Shown: one piece after another, positions 7,402 to 16,943 of the stretch | Layout: each line of letters starts with the position of its first letter | How positions within the stretch are numbered: the first letter of the stretch is position 1 | Assembly: GCF_000499385.1 (NCBI RefSeq) | Contig: NW_013654349.1 | Span: 7,501-25,378 of the forward strand | Origin: Eimeria necatrix | Lineage: Eukaryota > Apicomplexa > Conoidasida > Eucoccidiorida > Eimeriidae | Direction of reading: 5' to 3' | Length of the DNA: 17,878 bases | Program-made: the position numbers and the translations under genes | Notes under the pieces: model-generated | Told to the model about the DNA's origin: nothing | Database searches by the model: none | What the model saw: the letters and a program-made list of their open reading frames with translations, nothing else

Positions 7402-7889
7402 GCGAGGTGTCCATACACCTCGCAGACTCTGGGCTGTACGCGCACCTCTTCGGGTGTATGCGCAGCTCTTTGGGGTGTATATGCAGCTCTTTGGGTGTAT
7501 GGGCACCTCTTTGGGGTGTATATGCAGCTCTTTGGGGTGTATGTGCACCTCTTCGGGTGTATGGGCAGCTCTTTGGGGTGTATGTGCACCTCTTTGGGGT
7601 GTATATGCACCTCTTCGGGTGTATGGGCACCTCTTTGGGGTGTATATGCAGCTCTTTGGGGTGTATGCGCAGCTGTTTCAGGTGTCTGGGGTGTATATGC
7701 ACCTTTTTGGGGTGTATGCGCAGCTGTCCGGGTGTATGTCCACCTTTTGGAGTGTACATGCAGTTGTTTGGAATATAAAACACCTTTTTGAGGTGTATAG
7801 GGACCTTTTGGGGTGTACGCGCACCTGTGTGGGGTGTCTGTGCAGCTGTTCGGGTGTATGTGCGTTTGCTTGAGGTGTATGTACACCTG
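7402..7889. repeat. About 21-nt minisatellite, consensus GGGTGTATATGCAGCTCTTT
   Basis: About twenty imperfect copies alternate CAGCT and CACCT at the same position; the right-hand copies are more divergent. A 21-nt unit keeps frames open and gives heptapeptide repeats (LFGVYMQ on +, HTPKRC-like on -), which is a by-product of the period. The left edge is a hairpin: GCGAGGTGT, CCAT, ACACCTCGC. Confidence 0.85.
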
Positions 7890-8237
7890 GTGGGGGCTGG
7901 CGCTGCCGAAATTTATTTATTTTTTATTATTATTTATTTTCTTGAAAGGACTTAAACTGCAGTTTGAATCCGTTTGAAGTCTTGGGGAGGAGAAAAAGAC
8001 AAAAAAGAAAGATGCAACACAAATAAAAATAAGAAGACAAAAAAGGAAGATGCAACACAAATAAAAAATAAACAAAAAACGTGCAATTAAAAGAAAACAA
8101 AAAAGAAAAAGAAAAAAAGAAAAGACAGACACTCCAAAACGACCCCACACCTCCTCAGCTGCAACTAACAGGGTGTACAGACAGTCCAAAACCACACAAA
8201 ATGTATTACTACTTCTGGGGCTTCCTTAGCTGTCTGC

Positions 8238-8277
<40 letters not shown>

Positions 8278-8279
8278 GC

Positions 8280-8319
<40 letters not shown>

Positions 8320-8336
8320 TTTTAAATAATAATAAT
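8238..8336. repeat. (AAT)n microsatellite
   Basis: A nearly perfect AAT run of about 98 bp with one AGC interruption, extending into CATTTTAAATAATAATAAT. Confidence 0.95.
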
Positions 8337-8386
8337 ACCAGCAGCATGTCCAGAGCAAAAGCGGCCCCGGGGCTGCTGCTGCGTGG

Positions 8387-8470
8387 GGTGTACGTACACC
8401 TGAGCTCAAGGCTGCGGTGTACGTACAGCTGAGCTCAAGGCTGCGGTGTACGTACACCTGAGTTCAAGTG
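8387..8470. repeat. Three 29-nt repeats with palindromic GGTGTACGTACACC
   Basis: Units start at 8387, 8416 and 8445 and read GGTGTACGTACACCTGAG followed by CTCAAGGCTGC. The first 14 nt are a perfect palindrome in copies 1 and 3; copy 2 has CAGCT in place of CACCT. A related palindrome, GGTGTCTAGACACC, lies at 8540-8553. Confidence 0.9.
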
Positions 8471-8621
8471 AAGAGACACTCCAGCTGTTTTTGTCTTTAA
8501 AGAAAATTCTGCTGCTTGGGGCTTTGCCCCAGCCCGCTGCGGTGTCTAGACACCCCAGAGCTGCATGCATGCAAAGCGGGGCTGCATGCATGCAGCTCTA
8601 GACCCCGCCAGCCCCAAAATC

Positions 8622-8847
8622 GCATGCATGCATGCATGCATGCATGCATGCATGCATGCATGCATGCATGCATGCAGTTTTTTGGGCTAGCACAAAAGTA
8701 TCCACAGACGCGAGAGCTATGCACGCATGCAGACCTCCATGCACGCATGCATGCACGCATGCATGCGCGCATGCATGCATGCATGCAAACCTGCATGCAT
8801 GCATGCATGCATGCATGCATGCATGCATGCATGCATGCATGCATGCA
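8622..8847. repeat. GCAT tetranucleotide arrays
   Basis: Two long (GCAT)n runs (8622-8676 and about 8716-8847) with GCAC/GCGC variants, ending right beside the COG7 stop codon. The COG7 3' untranslated region must run through them. Confidence 0.9.
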
Positions 8848-8850
8848 TTT

Positions 8851-8951
8851 TTAGGTCTCCAAGAAAAGCCGGCGGGCGGTGCGGACGACTTCTTTGGGAA
8901 GCTGCAGCTGGGGTGCGTTGGCCGCTTCTGTCTCGAGTGGGCGCGCGCCCT

Positions 8952-9000
<49 letters not shown>

Positions 9001-9149
9001 GTGCAGCAGCTGCTGCAGCTGCTCGCGCATGTACACAAAGCCCTCGGCCTCCTCAGAAACCCCCAGAGTCTCCGCGAGCCGCTGCAGACACTCCAAGTCT
9101 GCAACTGCTGCTAGCAGCCACGCGCGCTGGGATCGCCCGATCCCGCCCC

Positions 9150-9201
<52 letters not shown>

Positions 9202-9342
9202 GCGGCTGCCCGGCTCGCCAGGCTCCGCGGCCTGCTGCAGGGGGCCCCCGGGGGGCCCCCCTTGCTGCAGGCAGCTCAGCAGCTGCCGCGTGTAGCACTT
9301 TGCTAAGGACTGCAGCAGCAAAGACACCCAGGAGACTCCCTG
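8851..9342 (-). CDS. COG7: COG7 exon 12 (residues 894-1056), C-terminus
   Basis: Entered in phase 0 after GTGTCTGCAG. It encodes QGVSWVSLLLQSLAKCYTRQ, LLSCLQQGG, poly-Gln (9200-9151), GIGRSQRAWLLAAVADLECL, QRLAETLGVSEEAEGFVYMR and EQLQQLL, then poly-Ala (9000-8955), then LPKEVVRTARRLFLET and TAA at 8853-8851. The order Trp-helix-Tyr, QL..D..YL..(V/L)..LG, and an R-R-x-F tail mirrors COG7 C-termini; poly-Gln and poly-Ala have expanded between these helices. Confidence 0.8.
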
Positions 9343-9381
9343 CTGCAGACACCGCAGCGCAGCACACAAGCAAAACGTGCT

Positions 9382-9412
<31 letters not shown>

Positions 9413-9907
9413 CAGCAGCAGTACCACCAGCAGAAGCAGTAGCAGCAGTGCTAGCAGCAGCAGCGATAGCAGCATTTCTAGCAGCAGCAGCCGCAGCAGC
9501 AGCAGCAGGAACAACAGCAGCAGTACTAGCAGCAGCAGCAGCAGCAGCAGCAGCAGTTTGGCAGTCTGGAAGCAAAATGCATGCAGCAGCAAATCCCCGC
9601 GGAGCTGAAGCGTCCCCTTTTGGCTGTCTGCTAGCTTGCTGCTGCAGCAAAACAGCTAGTTTGCTGCTGCAGCAAAATAGATGGTTTGCTGCTGCAGCAA
9701 ACCAGCTATTTTGCTGCTGCAGCAAAACAGCTAGTTTGCTGCTGCAGCAAAACAGCTAGTTTGCTGCAGCAAAATAGCTAGTCTGCTGCTGCAGCAAAAT
9801 AGCTTTATTTGATTCTTTTGCTTTTACCTCAGCAGGAGGCGCAGAGTCTTCCAGCAGCGGCAGCAGCGTGAGGATGTGCTCCCCTACTGCTGTGATTGCT
9901 GCTGTGG

Positions 9908-9961
<54 letters not shown>

Positions 9962-10676
9962 GGGCGTCAGCTGTGTCTCCCAGCTCTTTCAAGTACGCCG
10001 CGCTGGAGCTGCGGCTTCCATCGGGGCCGCTGCTGCTCCTGCTGCTGCTGCTGGAAGCAGCAGCAGCTGCTGCTGCTGCTGCCAGGGCCTCGGAGTAGCA
10101 GTGCTGCAGGAAAAGGTCCACTGGAGTGCAGCAGCAGCTAACCACTAAGTCTTGAGATGCTGCAGTAAGTGCAGCATGAGTTTCGTGAGACAGAGGCAGC
10201 AAATCCTGCGGCTTGGGGGGCCCCTGGGGGGCCCCCAGGGCCCCCTGAGCAGCAAGAACTGCAGCAGGAGAAAGACAGTCAAGAAAAGCCCCAGGCCTGA
10301 AAGAAGAAGCAGCACAAAAGGCAGCAGCAGCTGCTGCAGCAGCAGCAGCAGCAGGTTCCCGCGAAAAGCTGGCAGCTGCTGCGAATGCTGCAGCAGCAGC
10401 TACTGCTGCTGCCGCTGCAGCTGCAGCTCCTCCAGCTGCAGCTGCGGCACCAGCAGCAGCAGCTGCTGCTGGTGCAGCTCCTCCAGCTGCAGCTCCAGCA
10501 GCAGCAGCAGCAGCTGCTGCTGCTGCTGCTGCTGCTCTGCATGCAACTGAGCCTGCAGGGAGCAGCAGCAGCCACCGGGTGTACGTACCGCTCCAGCAGA
10601 GACTTGATGCAGCGGCTGAGGCGATTTGGCCTGCGGGCCACAGGGGACAGCTGCTCCCGCAGCACGAGGCCCACCT

Positions 10677-10734
<58 letters not shown>

Positions 10735-10846
10735 GTGCAGGTGCGAGGCAGCGGGAAGGCGGAGGAACGGGCAGCGCGAGGGAAACAGCAGCATCTACTT
10801 TGGCAGCAAGGTAGCAGCAGCAGCAGGTCGTCGCTGGAGCCCCAAC

Positions 10847-10888
<42 letters not shown>

Positions 10889-11042
10889 CCTCGTGGAGTT
10901 TAGCAGCAAAGGAGACCATGAGGCAGTGCAGCTGGAGACAGGCAGAAAAGAGAGAAGCATCCCACGGGACTGCTTCAAAAGGGGACCCCGCTGGGATCCG
11001 ATCCCTGTGCTGCAGCAGCAAACTTTGCGACTGCAGGACAGC

Positions 11043-11083
<41 letters not shown>

Positions 11084-11219
11084 TGGGATAGCAGCACAGG
11101 GTCTCAATTCTTGCTGCTCTCGACAGGCGCCGAGGACAGGCGACGCTTGGAATTAGGTCTGCAGCAGGAGCAGAAGCAGCAGCAGCTGCTGCTGCTTCGC
11201 TGCTGCTGCTGCTTTGCCT

Positions 11220-11284
<65 letters not shown>

Positions 11285-11493
11285 ACCTTGTGGGCGACGG
11301 ACTGGTGGAAGGCGTTGACTCTGGGGCTGAGGTGGTTCAGCAGCTCCACAAGGGCCCCGTCAGCAGCAGCAGCAACAAAGGGGCCCCCCGCACTTCTGCT
11401 GCTGCTGCTGCTGCTGCAGAGGGACGGGAGGACTTCCAAGAGTCTCCTCACAGCAGTCTCTGTCTCCTCCTGCATTTGGGCCACCGCCTGAAC

Positions 11494-11543
<50 letters not shown>

Positions 11544-11826
11544 TTGCGGCGTGGGGAGCAGCAGCGAGGGGCAGCAGGGCGCGGGGAGCTGCAGTGTGGG
11601 GCGGAGGTGCAGCAGCAAACAGAGGGAGACACAGCAGCAGCAAAAATAAAAAATAAATAAAATAAAAATAAAATAAATAAATCAATTTGCTGCACCTGGA
11701 AAGGAGACACTTTTCTTGAAGCCCCTTGAGGGGCAGCTTCCAGAGACAAAGACAGCCGCCGCGAGACAGCAGCAGAATAAACTGACAGCAGCGACGGCGG
11801 CAGCAGCTCCACAGTGCTGCAAAACT

Positions 11827-11877
<51 letters not shown>

Positions 11878-12321
11878 CACGCACACAGTGGTCCCTGCTG
11901 CTGCTGCTGCTGCTGCTGCGGGGCTCAGGGCAACAGTGGGTGGGAAACAGACAGCTCCGGTTGCAGCCAGGAGCAGCAACAGCAGTAGCAGCAGCAGCAG
12001 CAGCAGCAGCAGCAACGGCAGCAACAGCAGCAGATGCTGCAGCAGCAAAAATGGAGAAGGACTCGAGGATGCCGGTAGCAGCTTTTACAAAAAGAATCCC
12101 AGAAAGTACTCCCCAGGCCCTGAAACTTTAACCCTAAACCCTAAACCCTAACTATTGACCCCAAACCCTAAACCCTAAACCCTAAACCCTAAACCCTAAA
12201 CCCTAAAAACGTACGCGCTCCCACAGGTGGGGCTCGGAGACCTCTGTCTCCGCAAAGGCTGGAGTGGCATTAATGAGCGTAGCAGCAACTTCGTAGGCTT
12301 CCAGAAGCTGCTCAGCGAGCT

Positions 12322-12352
<31 letters not shown>

Positions 12353-12854
12353 TTGCAGCGGAAAGGGCAGCAGCAGCAGCAACAGCGGCTGCAGAGCAAA
12401 ATCTGCAGCAGCAGGAAGAGCAGCAGCAGCAACAAGAGCCGCAGCAGCAGGAAGAGCAGCGGCAACGGAAAGAGCAGCAGCAGCAGCAGCAGAGCAGCAG
12501 CAGCAGCAGCAGGAAGAGCAGCAGCAACAGCAGCAGAGAAAGCAGCAGGTGCAGCAGGAGCAGCAGCAACAGCAAATTAAAAGAGCAGCAAAGGCCTGCA
12601 ACACGCATACTGCCTGCAGCAGCAACGCGCACCTGGAGCCCGTCTTGTTCCTGCTCCTGCTCTCGCTGCTGCTGCTGCAGCTGCTGCAGCTGCTGCTGCT
12701 GCTGCTGCTGCTGCTTCGGGCGAAAGCGCTGCAGCAAACGCTCCAGGTCCTGCAGCGGCACTGCAGCACCAGCCCCCAAAGACTGCAGCAAAAGGGACAG
12801 CCAGAGGCCCCGGGCCTTAGCAGCAGGGGGGCCCCCTTGGCCCGCTGAACACGC

Positions 12855-12917
<63 letters not shown>

Positions 12918-13473
12918 TGCAGCCCCAGGTGTTTCTTTTGAATGCAACAAGAGCGCATGCAGCCCTAAACGTTTCTTTCGAATGCAACAAAAACGCATGC
13001 AGCCACAAATACTCCCTTTTTAAGTGCAATAAAGATGCATGTCAACTGCATGCATGCATGCATGCATGCATGCATGCATGCATGCATGCATGCATGCATG
13101 CATGCAGTTGACTTGCATGCATGCATGCATGCATGCATGCATGGCTTTTATGCCTGAAAAGCCCCATTTAGCATTTCAAAATTCTGTTTTCACTTAAAAA
13201 TAAAAACCACTTCAAATGGATCAAATGTTTCATTTTTAATTGGCCAATTAAGGGATTTATTAAAGAAAAGAATTAAAAAAGAATTAAAAAAGAATTAAAA
13301 AAGAATTAAAAAAGAATTAAAAAAGAATTAAAAAAGATTTAAATAAAAGAAAATCAAACAAACCCAAATGGGGCTTCCCAAGAGAGCCAAAAGGCAGCAG
13401 CATCTCCGAAGACTGCCGACGGCTGGGGGGCCCCCCGGGGGCCCTCGTCTGGTGGGGGCCCCTATCGCTGGCT

Positions 13474-13532
<59 letters not shown>

Positions 13533-13629
13533 TCTTCTTGCTGCTCCCACAGAAGCTGCAGCAGCCCGGATGAAGCCCGCCGTCTGCAGCGCAGCGGCAG
13601 CCCCCCAAAAGAACACTTCCTTTAATAAA

Positions 13630-13664
<35 letters not shown>

Positions 13665-14221
13665 GCATTTTAATTAATTTATTTATTTTTAATTTAATTC
13701 CACCCCACCTGCTCCACAGCAGCAGTCCACTTCTCTGCATAAGTCATTAGGGCCTCAGGCTCTGCTATGCAGCCCCCCTCAGGGGGGCCCCCCAGCTGCA
13801 TTTGGGGGCCCCCCAGGGGGCCCCCCTCGAGGGGCCCCCCACTGAAGGGGGCCCCCAAGGGGGCCCCCAAGGAGGCCCCCTCGAAGCTCCCGCCGCTTCC
13901 CAGGGGCCCCCCTCCAAAGGGGGCCCCCCCCAGGGGGCCCCCCAGGGGGCCCCCCAGGGGGGCCCCCAGGGGGGCCCCCAGGGGGGCCCCCAGGGGGGCC
14001 CCCAAGGGGGCCTCGAGGGGGGCCCCCAGGGGCCCCTCAAGAGCTGCAGCACAGCCCGCGGGGGTCCTGGCCCACAGAGCTGCCCACTGCTGCTGCAGCA
14101 AAGCCCTGAGGGCCCCCGGAAGCTCCTGCAGCAAAACTTCTTGGGCCCCCAGCTTTTCAAAAGCAGCAACTGCGCAGCCAAAGCCCTCCATGCTCGTCGC
14201 CGCCACGGACTCCTTCAGCCT

Positions 14222-14275
<54 letters not shown>

Positions 14276-14892
14276 GCAGCAGCGGACTCGAGAAAGAGAC
14301 TGGGGGGACACAAAAGCTCAGGGAGTGCTGGGGCGCTGCTGAGCTGCCCTGGAGTGTATGTACAGCTGCTGCTGCTGTGGGGTGTACATGCAGCTGCTGC
14401 TGTGAGGTGTACAGACAGCTGCTGCTGTGGGGTGTACAGACAGCTGCTGCTGTGGGCTGTCTGTGCTGCTGCTGCTGTGGGGTGTCTGTGCTGCTGCTGC
14501 TGTGGGGTGTCTGCGCTGCTGCTGCTGTGGGGTGTCTGTACAGCTGCTGCTGTGAGGTGTCTGTACTGCTGCTGCTGTGAGGTGTCTGTACAGCTGCTGC
14601 TGTGGGGTGTCTGTACAGCTGCTGCTGCTGTGGGGTGTCTGTGCTGCTGCTGCTGTGGGGTGTCTGTACAGCTGACAGGAGAGTGGCGAGGGCGAGGACT
14701 CTGGCTTGGAGTCTTTTGGCAGTTAAAATTCTTTCTTGGAATTCCGGAAGAGCAGCAAGAAGAGAAGCAGCTTGCAGCAGCGCAGCAGCAACAGCAGCAG
14801 CTTCCAGCACCGCCCGCTGCTGCGAGGCTTGCTGCAGGCCCCCCGGCCGCAGCGACTGCAGCAGCAGCTCAGCTTCCTGCACTCTGCAGCAA

Positions 14893-14945
<53 letters not shown>

Positions 14946-16001
14946 ATAAAACAAAAAGCAGATCCATTTGGAGCAAATTGGACAACAAATAAAGAGAAAT
15001 TCATCTTGGAATAAAATGAATTCTCGAAGAAGACAAAAATTATTAAAATGGAATTTTTATTTTTCAAATAATGCAAAAGGTAAAAGATGAAATATTTTTA
15101 AGAAAAAGATTATTCAACTTTAAGAGAAATAAACAATTAAACAATTAAAAACGAAATTAATTAATTTAAAAATAAATTAATTAATTAAAAAACAAAATAA
15201 ATACTAAATTCAAAAATAAATTTAAAAATAAATTCAAAATATATTCAAAAAAATAAAAGACAAATAAATCAAGACAGCAGCTGCTGCCAGCACCAGCAGC
15301 CACTTGTCACAAAGACAAATAAATAAATTAATTAACTAATTAAATTAAATTAGTTAATTAAATTAAACTAAATTAAATTAATTTGATTAATTTAATTTAA
15401 TTTAATTTAATCAAATTAAATTAAATTAAGTTAAATTAATTAAATTAATTGTATTAATTAAATTAATTTAATTTAACAGTTGCTGTTCGCAGCCAACTGG
15501 AGAACAAATTCGAAAAAGTAAAATAAAAAGAAAAATGAAATAAAATTAAATAAATTAAATTAAATTAATTTAAATTAAATTACATTAAATTACATTAAAT
15601 TAAAAGAAAATAAAGCGAATTAAAAATGAAAATAAAATAAAATAAAGCGAAATAAAACAGAACAAAGTAAACCGATTAAATAAAATAAAATAAAATAATT
15701 TAAATTAAAACAAAACTAAATGAAATAAAACAAACTAAACCGAACCAAAACAAAACAAAATAAATTAAACTAAACTAAATTAAACTAAACTAATTTAAAT
15801 TAAAACGAATTAAATTAAATTAAATTAAATTAAATTAAATTAAATTAAATTAAATTAAATTAAAACAAATTAAATTAAATTAAATTAAATTAAAATAAAA
15901 TCACCTGAAGTGCCACCGGTGCAGCTCTGCAACAACAGCACTGCAGCACTCCAGCTGCTTCTTTGCTGCATGCAGCAAATAGACTGTTGAAAGTCCCTCC
16001 T

Positions 16002-16054
<53 letters not shown>

Positions 16055-16120
16055 CGGCAACAGCAGCGGAGGCAGCCCAGGGCGGGTAGAAGCAGCGGCA
16101 GAAGAGAAAGCAACGGGACG

Positions 16121-16174
<54 letters not shown>

Positions 16175-16276
16175 CCACTAAGATTAGCAAGGCATCACTA
16201 CAGCAGCAGCAGCAGCAGCAGCGGAGGCAAAGCGCGGTGGGCAGCAGCAGCAGCAGGAGGGGAAGCAAAGGAACGC

Positions 16277-16314
<38 letters not shown>

Positions 16315-16336
16315 CCACCATGAGCAGCAAGGTTAT

Positions 16337-16393
<57 letters not shown>

Positions 16394-16912
16394 GACGAAG
16401 CAGCAGAGAGAGAAAAGGAGAGAAAAGAAAAAAGGAATTAAAAAGAGAAAAAGAAATTAAAAACAAAAAAGAGAAAAGAGACAAAAGTGCAGCAGCAAAT
16501 CCCTCACCTCCTGGGTGGCCCCTTTTGCTTCGAGACTCAGCAGCAGCTGCTGCGCTGCTGTGCGGCAGCTGCTGATCTCTTCTGCTGCTGCAGCAGCAGA
16601 TCCCAAAGCAGCAGCAACAGAGCCCGTGAGAGACAAGGCATTTGTTTCTGCAGCATTCAGGGAAGCCTGAGCAGCAAAAGTCGCAGCAGCAGGCGCCTCG
16701 AGCTGCTGCTGCTGCTGCTGCTGCTGCTGCAGCAGCAGCAGCTGCTGCTGCTGCTGCCGCAGCTGCTGCTGCTGCTGCTGCAGCTGCCGCTGCAGCGGCC
16801 GCGGACGCTAAACGCCCAAAGGAAGACCAGCAGCAGCCGTGGTGGCGTAGGACCACGCAGCAGCAACGCTTGCTGCTGCTGCAGCTGCTGCAGCTGCTGC
16901 AGTGGCACGACT

Positions 16913-16943
<31 letters not shown>

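Larger units (their letters stand above)
7025..8850. other. Intergenic region between convergent genes, mostly tandem repeats
   Basis: In order: TTTAGGG block (to about 7069), short unique stretch, (CAG)n, a GC-rich stretch with an A-rich run (7245-7400), GGGTGTAT minisatellite, A-rich low-complexity DNA (7910-8200, containing GATGCAACACAAATAAAA twice), AAT microsatellite, 29-nt GTACGTAC repeat, GCAT arrays. Open frames here translate as short-period repeats. I find no supportable gene, although a further 3' exon of gene A near 7147-7400 cannot be excluded. Confidence 0.6.
14877..16507 (-). other. COG7 intron 2 (1.6 kb): duplicated CTG units and TTAAA repeats
   Basis: From GTGAGGGATTTG the sense strand runs through T/C-rich DNA, several (CTG)n tracts in a duplicated unit (16395-15999), a long TTAAA pentanucleotide region (about 15895-15310), further AT-rich DNA, and a last (CTG)n at 14944-14896 just before the acceptor GAGTGCAG. 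I see no exon inside; stop-free frames are homopolymeric. Confidence 0.6.

Noticed and set aside
7107..7886. Long ORFs on both strands over the 21-nt minisatellite
   Set aside because: A period divisible by three keeps frames open; several frames on both strands are open at once, which indicates repeat artefact rather than coding.
7402..7889. CRISPR-like array
   Set aside because: There are no unique spacers between conserved repeats; unit and spacer repeat together, and the context is eukaryotic.
10799..10833. Possible 35-nt mini-exon CGACGACC...CCAAA in COG7 between exons 9 and 10
   Set aside because: It has AG and GTAGAT borders, but its length would put exon 10 in the wrong frame; joining exons 9 and 10 directly is phase-consistent.
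9756..11021. 421-codon minus-strand ORF
   Set aside because: Only its first 40 codons (exon 9) and its last portion (exon 11) look like protein. The middle is poly-Leu, poly-Cys or poly-Ala from CTG tracts and is better explained as introns 9 and 10.
15885..16856. 323-codon minus-strand ORF rich in Ala, Cys and Leu
   Set aside because: It reads through CTG tracts and T/C-rich intron in a frame different from COG7 exon 2; no non-repetitive stretch looks like protein.
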